From Proteobacteria bacterium UBA7415 (GTDB lineage: Bacteria; Pseudomonadota; Gammaproteobacteria; Arenicellales; Arenicellaceae), in contig DKML01000031.1 of NCBI GenBank assembly GCA_002470515.1, positions 186,001 to 250,000 on the forward strand: a stretch of 64,000 nt of DNA. Reading direction: 5' to 3'. A model generated the notes under the pieces. The model saw only the letters and a list, made by a program, of their open reading frames with translations. It did no database searches and was not told the origin of the DNA. The position numbers and the translations under genes were made by a program. Shown here in pieces: positions 51,883 through 61,003 of the stretch (its first letter is position 1; each line of letters starts with the position of its first letter).

Positions 51883-53403
51883 GTGGGCGTACTAAAAGTA
51901 ATTCGCATGATTTTTTTGGCGGGCCTTATTGCCGCAGCGCAAATCGCTGTGGGTCAGACTGCTACAGAGACAGTTACAAAAGCTGATATTGAAGTAGATG
52001 TGAGCACAGATGCAATTGTAGACGCAGAACCTATTGTCGGCCCGCTTCCTTCAGACAAGCCAGCGGCAGAAGTAAACACTGCTGCCTCCAAATTCAGTGC
52101 AGCGAAAGAAGTTGCTCCAACATTGGAAGGCTCTTTACCTGCTGAAGGCTCTCCAATAGCTGAGGGCGCTCCAATAGCTGAGGGCGCTCCGCAAACAGTT
52201 GTCAAACCTGTGGAGGTCGTTGACCCTACTTTGCAGCCTACCCTCAAGTTGCTGGGCGCTAAAGTTAAACCGGGCACCTCCGACATTTTAACTTGGGAGA
52301 TGGAGAGTAGCTTTCAAGACGTTTCGGCACCTGTATCAGTCCTCGTGGTCAATGGTAAAAAAGTTGGTCCAACCGTATGTATTACCGCGGCTGTGCATGG
52401 TGACGAGTTGAACGGTATTGAGATCGTTCGCCGAGTCGTTTACGAAACTGACCCAGAGACAATATCCGGCGCTGTCATTGGCGTGCCTATTGTTAACCTG
52501 GAAGGTTTTAAGCGAGCTAACCGCTACCTTCCTGACAGGCGTGATCTTAATCGATATTTTCCAGGACAAGAACGTGGGAGCTACGCATCGCGTATTGCTT
52601 ATTCATTTTTTAACCGTGTGATTAAGCATTGCGACTACCTAGTTGACCTTCATACGGGTTCATTGAGTCGAACCAATCTGCCACAGATTCGTGCCAATTT
52701 GTCAGATCCCAACGTTGCTTCGCTCGCTGAGAAAATGGGTTCTATTGTTGTCTTACAGAGCCGTGGTGGATCAGGCACTTTACGACGAGCTGCTACCGAC
52801 ATTGGGATTCCGGCGGTTACTCTAGAAGCGGGCGGCCCAAACAATCTTCAAAAAGAAGCTGTTGAACAAGGCGTTGTTACTTTAACGAGTACGTTAAATT
52901 CCTTAGGCATTATCAGCAAAGGTCGTTGGAAGCGGAATGCCGAACCCACGTTCTATAGGTCAAAGTGGGTCCGAGCGCGACAAGGTGGAATATTGTTTAG
53001 TAGAGTAGAACTCGGCGATAACGTAAAACAAGGCAGCGTATTGGGCCTACTGAGCAACCCTATTACCAATAAGACTAACGAGATACTCTCACCCCTTGAG
53101 GGTCGCGTCATCGGCATGGCGCTGAATCAGGTTATGTACCCAGGCTTCGCGGCGTACCACATTGGACTGAAATCATCGATGGTCGAAGCTGCGCACCCTG
53201 AGGATGACGAAGCTAACGAAGGCTTATTCTTCGAATTAGATGAGCGTGACGATGGCCTAGGAGACGACAACGAATTCGAAATCGATAACCCTTCAGCTTC
53301 AGAAGGAGAGGTGCTCCAAGATGAAGACTACCCCGCTTCACCACAACAAGAAGACAAGCCTGAAATACGCGAAATGGAACTGCCAACGGCAGGCAATATG
53401 TAA
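51883..53403 (+). CDS. Exported succinylglutamate desuccinylase/aspartoacylase family protein
   Basis: 506 residues with a GTG start after AGGGGAAC. A hydrophobic N-terminus ending near AVGQ (residue 25) suggests export. Then comes a low-complexity linker with three AEG-A/S-P-I repeats (87-103). The M14-like zinc amidohydrolase core has His172 and Glu175 (HGDELNGIE) and His257 (DLHTGS). A lipoyl-like beta region (about 365-420) closes the core. The last 65 residues are strongly acidic. Substrate is unknown; deacylation of an N-acyl amino acid or peptide is the family activity. Confidence 0.82.
   Translation: MGVLKVIRMIFLAGLIAAAQIAVGQTATETVTKADIEVDVSTDAIVDAEPIVGPLPSDKPAAEVNTAASKFSAAKEVAPTLEGSLPAEGSPIAEGAPIAEGAPQTVVKPVEVVDPTLQPTLKLLGAKVKPGTSDILTWEMESSFQDVSAPVSVLVVNGKKVGPTVCITAAVHGDELNGIEIVRRVVYETDPETISGAVIGVPIVNLEGFKRANRYLPDRRDLNRYFPGQERGSYASRIAYSFFNRVIKHCDYLVDLHTGSLSRTNLPQIRANLSDPNVASLAEKMGSIVVLQSRGGSGTLRRAATDIGIPAVTLEAGGPNNLQKEAVEQGVVTLTSTLNSLGIISKGRWKRNAEPTFYRSKWVRARQGGILFSRVELGDNVKQGSVLGLLSNPITNKTNEILSPLEGRVIGMALNQVMYPGFAAYHIGLKSSMVEAAHPEDDEANEGLFFELDERDDGLGDDNEFEIDNPSASEGEVLQDEDYPASPQQEDKPEIREMELPTAGNM
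52151..52186 (+). repeat. Two perfect 18-bp tandem repeats inside the aspartoacylase-like gene
   Basis: CTCCAATAGCTGAGGGCG occurs twice in a row and encodes part of the AEGAPI linker repeat. Such a unit keeps the frame, so copy number could vary between strains. Confidence 0.85.
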
Positions 53404-53430
53404 ATACAATCCATCGATTTCGCAGACATA

Positions 53431-53470
53431 AAAAAGGCCGCTTAACTAATGACAGTTAAGCGGCCTTTTT
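53431..53470. terminator. Bidirectional terminator between the aspartoacylase-like gene and bfr
   Basis: A 17-bp stem (53431-53447 with 53454-53470) including AAAAAGGCCGC/GCGGCCTTTTT encloses a 6-nt loop. It is 27 bp past one stop and 20 bp from the other. Confidence 0.95.
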
Positions 53471-53490
53471 GATTGATACTCAGTTGGTAC

Positions 53491-53955
53491 TTACATCATG
53501 GATTGCAAATAGTTTTGCTCACCTACTTTGTTAAACAATTCGATTTGAGTTTCCAACCAATCATAATGCTCTTCTTCTGAAGCAAGAATATGCGCCATCA
53601 AGTCACGCGTTACAAAGTCGCCAACTTTCTCACAGTGCGCAACAATATCCGCGTACATAGGTATTGCTTCGGTCTCAAGACGTAAATCACATTGCAACAT
53701 CTCAAGCACGTTCTCACCAATATACAACTTGCCCAAGTCTTGTAGATTCGGTAAACCTTCTAGCATAAGAATGCGTTCGATAAGCATGTCGGCATGCTTC
53801 ATTTCGTCAATAGACTCTTCGTACTCTTTTTGATTGAGCTTTTCTAAGCCCCAATTTTTGTACATGCGTGCATGTAAAAAATACTGATTGATTGCTGTTA
53901 ACTCAGCTTTTAGAGCTTCATTAAGTAACTTGAGGACGCCTTCTTTTGCTTTCAT
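53491..53955 (-). CDS. bfr: Bacterioferritin
   Basis: 154 residues from the ATG at 53955, matching E. coli Bfr in length and numbering. The ferroxidase residues Glu18, Glu51 and His54 are present, and Met52 in IDEMKHAD is the heme-binding methionine, so this is the heme-carrying type. [10 protein letters not shown] and [17 protein letters not shown] are diagnostic. It stores iron as ferric mineral in a 24-mer. An iron-box-like inverted repeat lies 102 bp upstream. Confidence 0.96.
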   Translation of the reverse strand: MKAKEGVLKLLNEALKAELTAINQYFLHARMYKNWGLEKLNQKEYEESIDEMKHADMLIERILMLEGLPNLQDLGKLYIGENVLEMLQCDLRLETEAIPMYADIVAHCEKVGDFVTRDLMAHILASEEEHYDWLETQIELFNKVGEQNYLQSMM

Positions 53956-54056
53956 TATATATAAAATCTGTAATTGGTTAAGATGACAGCAGTGTACAAC
54001 AAACACACTACTCTTGATGTCAATATTTGAATAAGCTGTTGATTTTATTCAAGTTT

Positions 54057-54075
54057 AATGCGAATGGTTCGCATT
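54057..54075. promoter_or_regulatory. 19-bp inverted repeat upstream of bfr, Fur-box-like
   Basis: AATGCGAA-TGG-TTCGCATT is a perfect 8-bp inverted repeat with a 3-nt centre, the size of a Fur site. The half TGCGAAT shares five of seven bases with the Fur heptamer TGATAAT. It could instead be a 3' hairpin of the upstream M28 peptidase gene, but there is no U-tract on that strand. Confidence 0.35.
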
Positions 54076-54096
54076 ATTTTTCGCACTACGTTTTAG

Positions 54097-55533
54097 CTAT
54101 TCTTGTTCTTTAACTGGAAGTCTAAAATCAGCATCGGCGTCAGCCGCAAGATAAGCCGCAACCACATAGGCCGCTACATTTTGCTTTAGCTCTTCTGGAT
54201 CGATCTTATCTAACGTGTCGTCAGGGGTGTGGTTGTAGTCAAAATAATCCATGCCGTTTTGGTTAAGACGAATTGTTGGTACACCCGCCTCTGCCATATA
54301 TTTAATATCTGGGCCACCGCCGACAACATCACTACCACCTCGTACTATGCCTAACGGTTGAATTATCTTACCGATTTCATCAATGAACGAATTAGCATCA
54401 GGATTAACATTTGAATCCAACTTCCAAATAGTGCGTGCACCAAAATCTGATTCCGTCGCCAAAACGTGATTATTAAGATTGTTGGCGTGCTTCAATGCAT
54501 ACGCTCTGGCACCCAATAACCCAACTTCCTCGGCACCAAACATCACAACACGAATAGTACGTTTTGGCCGCTTAGGTAAATCGGCAATCAACTTAGCCGC
54601 TGCAACGGTAATCGCCACCCCAGCGCCATCATCTAAGGCGCCTGTGCCTAAGTCCCAGCTATCAAGGTGACCGCCAATCAAGACAATTTCTTCAGGCATT
54701 TCACTGCCAATCAAATCTAAAATGACATTGCCGCTGCTCACATCGCCTTTCCATGCAGCCGATGACTCAATAGATACTTTTAAAGGCGTTTCTAAACCAT
54801 GTAGTCGCCGAATGTGATCAGCATCTGGATTAGATACCGCAATCACAGGAATGTTCGCCCACTTGTCTTCAAGATGACTCATCATGCCAGTGTGTGGAAA
54901 ACGATGTGAATCGGACCCAACCGAACGAACCATCAATGCTAGTGCTCCAGCGCGTTCGGCATGCTGCCAACCCACACGACGCTTTTGATTCGCCGATTTA
55001 TATCCAGCACCCGTTTGGCTAGGGACCATTAGATCACCATCAATAAAGGCGACTTTTCCCTTTAAGTCACCCGCTTCTACCGTCTCAATTTCATGAATAT
55101 TGCGAAAGTACGTTATCGGCGCGTTTATAGCACTTTGTGATGCCGCTGAACCACCCAATGCTGTTCCATACAGATCTTGCGAATACGGCGCGGTTAGCGC
55201 GATCTTTAATTCGCCACGCTCCCAGTAAGGCATGGTGAATTCTTCGATCGATACCCGGTCAAAAGCAAGTTCTTTACCCAAGTCCTTGCCCCATTGTCGA
55301 GCGCGTTTTTCGGCCTCTGAGCCGCCTAATCGGGGACCAACTTCAGTAGTCAATGATTCGACAATCTCGTATGCCAATTCGCTTTTCAGCGCTTGTTGCA
55401 TTAATGATTGGGCCGTCTTTGTTTGCGTATCGGTAAAGGGCTCTTCGGCGTAGCTATTAGTAACACCCAGCACCAACAATAGAATAGTTGTCGCACATAA
55501 AGAAACTGATGAGGATAATAAGGAAGGGTTCAT
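54097..55533 (-). CDS. Exported M28 family metallopeptidase (carboxypeptidase Q/aminopeptidase-like)
   Basis: About 478 residues with a signal peptide ending near NSYA. A PA domain insert lies in the first half (residues 130-260), followed by the M28 dizinc core: IGGHLDSWD, GALDDGAG and GAEEVG with the catalytic Glu, a later ESDFGA and a final YFDYNHTPDDT histidine. It hydrolyses peptides in the periplasm or outside. The ATG at 55533 is chosen over the GTG at 55542. Confidence 0.9.
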   Translation of the reverse strand: MNPSLLSSSVSLCATTILLLVLGVTNSYAEEPFTDTQTKTAQSLMQQALKSELAYEIVESLTTEVGPRLGGSEAEKRARQWGKDLGKELAFDRVSIEEFTMPYWERGELKIALTAPYSQDLYGTALGGSAASQSAINAPITYFRNIHEIETVEAGDLKGKVAFIDGDLMVPSQTGAGYKSANQKRRVGWQHAERAGALALMVRSVGSDSHRFPHTGMMSHLEDKWANIPVIAVSNPDADHIRRLHGLETPLKVSIESSAAWKGDVSSGNVILDLIGSEMPEEIVLIGGHLDSWDLGTGALDDGAGVAITVAAAKLIADLPKRPKRTIRVVMFGAEEVGLLGARAYALKHANNLNNHVLATESDFGARTIWKLDSNVNPDANSFIDEIGKIIQPLGIVRGGSDVVGGGPDIKYMAEAGVPTIRLNQNGMDYFDYNHTPDDTLDKIDPEELKQNVAAYVVAAYLAADADADFRLPVKEQE

Positions 55534-55643
55534 AAAACACACTCGTCATACAAGTGGATGATCTGACTCGAAGTCAGGCGGATATTTAGCGGTGCTAACT
55601 ATAACGAATATTTGGACCAGATAGAACGCTAGAGTCTGTCTAG

Positions 55644-56132
55644 TTAGATACCTTTTTTGGTACTACTTGATTCACTAATCTGATCATCAACATACGCCCT
55701 AAACGATGGCACAAATACGTTTCTAATCTGTTTCCATCGTTCAACTATCTTAGGGTTCTGTAACCTCAAAATTAACGGCGCCATAGCCGAAATCATTCTT
55801 TCCTGATTGATTGAACCGCTCTCGTATTGAAAGTAGGCCATATCGCCATGCCGGAACAGTATCCACAAGAGAGAATTCAATTTTTGCGTTTGAGTCGCAT
55901 CTAGGAATTCCTTGGAAGCTAGAATGTCGATCGAAGTCGCTTTGTCGATATCAATAGCATTCATTTCCACAATGCGACTGATCAAGTCTTGATATGCCGA
56001 AACCTGCAACGAGCGCGTATTCTGCTCCATTTGTTGTGTACTGTTACGTATTTCCATACCCACAAAAACAAGGGAAACCACAACAGCCGTCGCAGTGATT
56101 ATTTCTAAAGCTGTAGATAGTCTGGATTGCAT
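55644..56132 (-). CDS. Single-membrane-span protein of unknown function
   Basis: 162 residues. Residues 8-27 (ALEIITATAVVVSLVFVGME) form one membrane helix, followed by a helical soluble part with NTRSLQVSAYQDLISRIVEMN. Proteins with this layout (one N-terminal helix followed by EIRNSTQ-like sequence) are frequent in marine bacteria without a known role. It lies 42 bp after the DmdB-like gene on the same strand. Confidence 0.6.
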   Translation of the reverse strand: MQSRLSTALEIITATAVVVSLVFVGMEIRNSTQQMEQNTRSLQVSAYQDLISRIVEMNAIDIDKATSIDILASKEFLDATQTQKLNSLLWILFRHGDMAYFQYESGSINQERMISAMAPLILRLQNPKIVERWKQIRNVFVPSFRAYVDDQISESSSTKKGI

Positions 56133-56174
56133 AGCTGGCTCACCCTTTGTCGTATAACTCTTTTGTCTCTCAAC

Positions 56175-57809
56175 TCACTTAATACGATCTCGAAGCAGTG
56201 TCTTTTGAATTTTCCCTGTCGCCGTTTTAGGCAAAGGTCCAAACACAACCTTTTTAGGTTTTTTAAATCGCGGCATATTGTCAGCGCAGAACGCGATTAG
56301 TTCATCCTCGCTAATCTCTGACGCTTCGGGTTTTAGTTCGACAAACGCACAGGGCACTTCGCCCCATTTATCGTCTGGCATTGCCACCACCGCCGCTTCG
56401 CCGACAGCATTGTGCTTGTACAAAACGTTTTCTACTTCAACCGACGATATGTTTTCGCCACCAGAAATAATAATGTCTTTAGCCCTGTCTCGTATTTGGA
56501 TATAACCGTCCGGATGAATCACGGCCAGGTCGCCACTCAAGAACCAACCGTTTTTAAAAGCCTTAGCCGTTTCATCATCATTTTTTAAATAACCCTTCAT
56601 CACCGTATTACCACGAATAACGATCTCACCCATTGTTTCGCCATCGTGCGGAACGGGCACGAACGTGTCTGGGTTAACAACTTCAACGGCTTCGGTCATA
56701 GCAAATCGCACTCCTTGACGCGATCGCAATTCAGCTTGACGTTCTTCTGACTCGCTCTCCCATTGGTCTTGTGGTGCGGCTTGCAAAATATGTCCATAGG
56801 TCTCCGTGAGCCCATACACGTGCATTACGTCAAAGCCAAAGCCTTTCATGCTTTGTAAGACTTTCGCCGGTGGTGGCGCGCCAGCCGTCATTACGTCAAT
56901 TGTTTTACTGAACTTTTTTTGATGACTCGCCGGTGCGTTCGCCAGCATGTTTAGAACAATAGGCGCACCACCAAAATGAGTGATGTCGTGCTTCTCTAAG
57001 AGGTCGAAAAATGACTGCGGCTCGAAGTGACGTAAACAAACAACTGTTGCCGCCTTAGCGGTCATTGTCCATGCGTGTCCCCAACCGTTACAGTGGAACA
57101 TTGGCACCGAGTAAAGGTAACGCGGCCTGTTCGGTATATTCCAAGACGCGATCGTTCCCATGCTCATTAAGTATGAGCCGCGATGATGGTAAACCACTCC
57201 TTTTGGTCGCCCAGTGGTACCAGACGTATAGTTGAGCGATAGCGCTTGCCATTCGTCTGCCGGCAACTGCCACGCAAAGTCAGCGTTACCAGAGCTCAAC
57301 AGCTCCTCGTAAGTTGTAATATCTAGCTCAGTAGGAACCGCTGTTTTCTCTTCCTCATTAGCAAACTCATCATCGATGAGTACAATTTTAGGCTGACCTT
57401 TAGCAATCTTTAAGGCATCTATCAGTACCGGTAACAATCCGCGATCACAAACAAACAGCTTAGAGTCGGCGTGGTCAATTATGTACGCAACCGTATCGGC
57501 ATCAAGCCGTGTATTGATGGTATTGAGCACTGCTCCGGCCATAGGCACCGCAAAATGGCACTCGAACATTTCTGGCGTGTTATGCGCAAATACAGACACC
57601 GTATCGTTACGTCCCAAGCCGAGAGCAGCAATACTTGACGCAATCTTTATGCAGCGCTCGCGTGTCTGTGACCAGCTCCAAGATCGGGTGTTGTAAACAA
57701 GTGACGTTTCGTCAGGGTATATGTCCGCCGTACGATGCAGAAACGAGACTGGCGACAAGGGTACATAGTTTGCGCCTTGTTGGTCTAATTGGTCGTAGGC
57801 TAAGGTCAT
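56175..57809 (-). CDS. dmdB: AMP-forming acyl-CoA synthetase, DmdB-like (3-methylmercaptopropionyl-CoA ligase)
   Basis: 544 residues of the ANL superfamily. It has YTSGTTGRPKGVVYHHRG at 194-211, the VYGLTETYGH motif, and the late LPKTATGKIQKTLLR with the catalytic lysine. The YHHRG loop and HCNGWG segment are those of the medium/short-chain group that contains DmdB of DMSP demethylation. Context is the main support: it ends a unit with metY and lies near dmdA. It would load CoA onto 3-methylmercaptopropionate. Other short or medium-chain acids remain possible. Confidence 0.78.
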   Translation of the reverse strand: MTLAYDQLDQQGANYVPLSPVSFLHRTADIYPDETSLVYNTRSWSWSQTRERCIKIASSIAALGLGRNDTVSVFAHNTPEMFECHFAVPMAGAVLNTINTRLDADTVAYIIDHADSKLFVCDRGLLPVLIDALKIAKGQPKIVLIDDEFANEEEKTAVPTELDITTYEELLSSGNADFAWQLPADEWQALSLNYTSGTTGRPKGVVYHHRGSYLMSMGTIASWNIPNRPRYLYSVPMFHCNGWGHAWTMTAKAATVVCLRHFEPQSFFDLLEKHDITHFGGAPIVLNMLANAPASHQKKFSKTIDVMTAGAPPPAKVLQSMKGFGFDVMHVYGLTETYGHILQAAPQDQWESESEERQAELRSRQGVRFAMTEAVEVVNPDTFVPVPHDGETMGEIVIRGNTVMKGYLKNDDETAKAFKNGWFLSGDLAVIHPDGYIQIRDRAKDIIISGGENISSVEVENVLYKHNAVGEAAVVAMPDDKWGEVPCAFVELKPEASEISEDELIAFCADNMPRFKKPKKVVFGPLPKTATGKIQKTLLRDRIK

Positions 57810-57831
57810 AATTAATCCCTATTAAATTTCT

Positions 57832-60147
57832 TTAGTTTTGCGTTGTTATTCCAGTATCCAACATCGAATTAATGCGTTCTTGGGTCGCGTCTGTACTGAC
57901 CAACTTTAAAAAGGCTCGTCGTTCGGCATCATATAAATCTTGCTCGCTCATCTTTGTGCCAGCACTCACATCACCGCCGGTCACTATCCGCGCAAGCTCA
58001 GTTGCCACTACAACATTGTGCGGCGTTAACTTACCCGCAGCGAGGGCTTTTTGTAACCACTCTTGCATAGCCTGAAAAACGTCTCGACCTGGTGCGGCAA
58101 AATCAGCACGTACAAATGCCATTTGATCTTGGGTTGCATCCAACGCCGCTATTGCCGCAGGTAAGAGGCGGTCTCGGTTACTTAAAAATAGGTCGTTTGG
58201 TCGTAGCATAGCTTCTTGGCGCGCCATTAGAGGCGACGCACACGTTTTGCCGTAGCCTAGATTCATAAAGGCTTTCCATGCCGCCTCGCTGATATCGCGA
58301 TCTGCTGCTGGCCCACCCAACTGCTCGACCCAGCGATACAGTGTTTCTTTGCAGCCACCACCAGCTGGGATAACACCAACACCCGACTCCACCAATCCCA
58401 TTACTGAATTTGCGTGGCAAATCACTTGCTTAGAATGCAGTACAACTTCAAATCCTCCACCTAAAGACATGCCGACGGGGGCACAGACAACAGGAAACTC
58501 AGCGCGCGAAAGGCTAAAACAAGTTTGTTGAAAATGATCGAGAAACCCATCTAAGCCATCCATATCATCAGCGTTAAAAAAACCACGAACGGCCTGCAGG
58601 TTCACACCACAAGAAAAGTGCTGTGCATCATTATGTACGACTAAACCGCGCATTCCTTTGTTGCCAACAGTAGCGATCGCATCAGCTAAAATCGCCATAG
58701 AGTCTGCATCTAGCGCGTTGGCCTTACTGTGGAATTCAACAAGAGCCACGCCGTCTAGATCAAACCAACTAGCGCTTTCGGTAGTATTTATAGGCGCTCT
58801 GGTCTGACGCGTTTCGTTAAATCGTTGTACGCCCTCTGGACGCTTGATGCCTTGCCATGTGCCACCGAATTCTCGTACTTGCAGCTCACCTTGTTCAACT
58901 CGATAAAACGTAGAGCCCGCCGCTTCGCGCAAATACGCAGGCACATCACGACCCTCAGCTTCAAGTCGCGCAATAAAATAGTCCACACCGATTTCGTCAA
59001 TTAACGCAAAAGGTCCCTTAACCCAGTTGTAGCCCAGCTTCATCGCATCATCCACGCCCACTGGGTTTGTACCGACTTCTGGGATCAATGATGCTGCGTA
59101 ACGCAGGGTGCGAGACAGAACGCGCCAAGCAAACTGACCGTAAATAGTGTCACTGTCGAGCAGGTGAATAACACCTTCCTTCTCAGCTTTTAAAGCTAGG
59201 TCAAGATCGAGCCGCTCAAACGGTGCGTACTCGCCCGTTTTAAGGTCAATCACCTCGCGGCCATTCTTTCCTTTACGATAGAAGCCTTGCCCTTGCTTAA
59301 TTCCAGTTTGGCCGTTGGCAATCATTGTCACCATCAGAGGCAGCTTGCCAGCCTCGATGTGAAAGTCATCTGTGTCAGGAAGCGTGTTAACTAAGCTTTG
59401 CGCAACGTCCGACATTAAGTCGATGCCTATTAGGTCGTATAAACCAAACACACCTGTTTTAGGTATACCCATGGGACGACCAAAAATGGCATCCGCTTGC
59501 ACTGGGCTTAAGCCCATCTCGTCAGCGGCTTGCAGTGCCGCTTGAATTGCAAAGCAACCTACACGATTACCTAAGAAGCCAGGTGTGTCCAAACAATCGA
59601 TAACGCCCTTACCAAGCTGTTGGTCACAGAAATCACCCAACACCTGCATAACCTCTTCGGACGTATCTTCGCCGCGCACTAGCTCTAACAACGGCATAAA
59701 GCGTACAGGGTTAAAGAAGTGCGTAATAGCGAAGCGTTCGCGAAAGCGCTTGGGCATATCCTCAACTAAGAGTTTGATCGGTATGCTCGACGTATTTGAC
59801 GACACATACGCGTCGTCTCGACACACTGCATCGATACGCTTATAGAGCTCCTTTTTAATATCTAATCGTTCGACCACTGCCTCGGCAATCCAATCGCATT
59901 CAGCCAATTTGTCAAAATCATCGCGTGTATTACCTACTTCAATGTGCTTTTCGAGGTCGGCGCTCATCAAGCCATTTTCGTCTCGCAAGCGTTGCAAGCC
60001 TCGCTCCGAAAGCGCGTTGATATTGCTATCACCATCTTGAGGGAGGTCTAACAGCAGCACATCGATCCCCGCGTTGGCAACCTGCCCAGCAATGCCAGAT
60101 CCCATAGTGCCTGCGCCGATAACGGCGACTTTCTTAATCGTTTTCAT
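57832..60147 (-). CDS. FadN-like 3-hydroxyacyl-CoA dehydrogenase/enoyl-CoA hydratase fusion
   Basis: 771 residues in the order dehydrogenase then hydratase, the reverse of FadB. The NAD site VAVIGAGTMGSGIAG is at 8-20 and catalytic His143 is in THFFNPVRF. The crotonase part from about 460 keeps both catalytic glutamates, Glu567 (GGGFE) and Glu587 (LVES). It could run beta-oxidation of the acyl-CoA made by the neighbouring ligase. A thiolase or acyl-CoA dehydrogenase partner, usual for FadN, is absent. Its hydratase half is a candidate for methylthioacryloyl-CoA hydration in DMSP use. Confidence 0.9.
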   Translation of the reverse strand: MKTIKKVAVIGAGTMGSGIAGQVANAGIDVLLLDLPQDGDSNINALSERGLQRLRDENGLMSADLEKHIEVGNTRDDFDKLAECDWIAEAVVERLDIKKELYKRIDAVCRDDAYVSSNTSSIPIKLLVEDMPKRFRERFAITHFFNPVRFMPLLELVRGEDTSEEVMQVLGDFCDQQLGKGVIDCLDTPGFLGNRVGCFAIQAALQAADEMGLSPVQADAIFGRPMGIPKTGVFGLYDLIGIDLMSDVAQSLVNTLPDTDDFHIEAGKLPLMVTMIANGQTGIKQGQGFYRKGKNGREVIDLKTGEYAPFERLDLDLALKAEKEGVIHLLDSDTIYGQFAWRVLSRTLRYAASLIPEVGTNPVGVDDAMKLGYNWVKGPFALIDEIGVDYFIARLEAEGRDVPAYLREAAGSTFYRVEQGELQVREFGGTWQGIKRPEGVQRFNETRQTRAPINTTESASWFDLDGVALVEFHSKANALDADSMAILADAIATVGNKGMRGLVVHNDAQHFSCGVNLQAVRGFFNADDMDGLDGFLDHFQQTCFSLSRAEFPVVCAPVGMSLGGGFEVVLHSKQVICHANSVMGLVESGVGVIPAGGGCKETLYRWVEQLGGPAADRDISEAAWKAFMNLGYGKTCASPLMARQEAMLRPNDLFLSNRDRLLPAAIAALDATQDQMAFVRADFAAPGRDVFQAMQEWLQKALAAGKLTPHNVVVATELARIVTGGDVSAGTKMSEQDLYDAERRAFLKLVSTDATQERINSMLDTGITTQN

Positions 60148-60198
60148 ACGTCGAATATTTTTTAGTTTGTGTTGATAGAGATTGAAGTTCGTCTATCT

Positions 60199-61002
60199 TT
60201 AAGTGAGTTCTGTAATAAAGCCTCGAAGCGCGTCCAACACTTCGCGGGGTGCTTCGATGTGCAGCATGTGTCCAGCGTTCTCAATCACCACAACCTTGGC
60301 GTTTAAGGTTGTTGCCGCTGCATAACCCGACTTAATCGGCGTCATTTTGTCTTTACCCGCTAAGATCATCGCGGTTGGAATAGTAGGCTCAAGCTGACTA
60401 ACCTTTACGGTTGCGGCTGCTCCTCCCGTATAGGCCGCACAGGCTTCAAGATCTGTAGCGATTGGGTTGAGTCCCATTATCTGCAAGCCTTGCCCTAGAG
60501 GCTGCATGCCAGGTGTTGGGCTGACACCTAAATGAATATTTGGACCAAACCCCCACTGCAACATCATTTTCGCAGCATCAAAAGCTGATTCATAGGCCGT
60601 CTTGATTAAAGCCGGGTTAACGGGTATTGCGGCCGCTGTACCTACTCCCACTAATGAAATCACTCGCTTAGGTGAGTTAGCTGCGAACTCCAGCGCACTC
60701 AAAAACCCTTGTGAGTGACCAACGATATGAGCGGCCGCTACTTTCAAATGATCAAGCATTTGCTCTAGCCAAACTGCCGAATCTTCGATTGATTCAGGGC
60801 ATTTTCCTTCTGACAAACTATGCCCAGGGAAATCAGGAGCCAGCACGTTATAACCATGAAACGCGAACCAGCGCGTTTGCAGCGCCCAAGCGCGATGATC
60901 CATTCCTGTGCCATGCAGAAACACAACGGTAGGCAGTTCGGAATCAAATGGTTTACCACCGGTGCCAACGTAATACGATTTATCTTCTATAGTAATACGC
61001 AT
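60199..61002 (-). CDS. Alpha/beta hydrolase
   Basis: About 267 residues from the ATG at 61002, which has AAAGGAG 8 nt upstream and lies one base after the metY stop; translation is thus coupled to metY. FLHGTGMDHRAW gives the oxyanion region, VGHSQGFLSAL the nucleophile, and NAGHMLHIEAP the catalytic histidine. No signal peptide is seen. It is of the general esterase/haloperoxidase-like type. The tight link to metY suggests a role on a thioester or ester in sulfur metabolism, without proof. Confidence 0.87.
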   Translation of the reverse strand: MRITIEDKSYYVGTGGKPFDSELPTVVFLHGTGMDHRAWALQTRWFAFHGYNVLAPDFPGHSLSEGKCPESIEDSAVWLEQMLDHLKVAAAHIVGHSQGFLSALEFAANSPKRVISLVGVGTAAAIPVNPALIKTAYESAFDAAKMMLQWGFGPNIHLGVSPTPGMQPLGQGLQIMGLNPIATDLEACAAYTGGAAATVKVSQLEPTIPTAMILAGKDKMTPIKSGYAAATTLNAKVVVIENAGHMLHIEAPREVLDALRGFITELT

Positions 61003-61003
61003 T

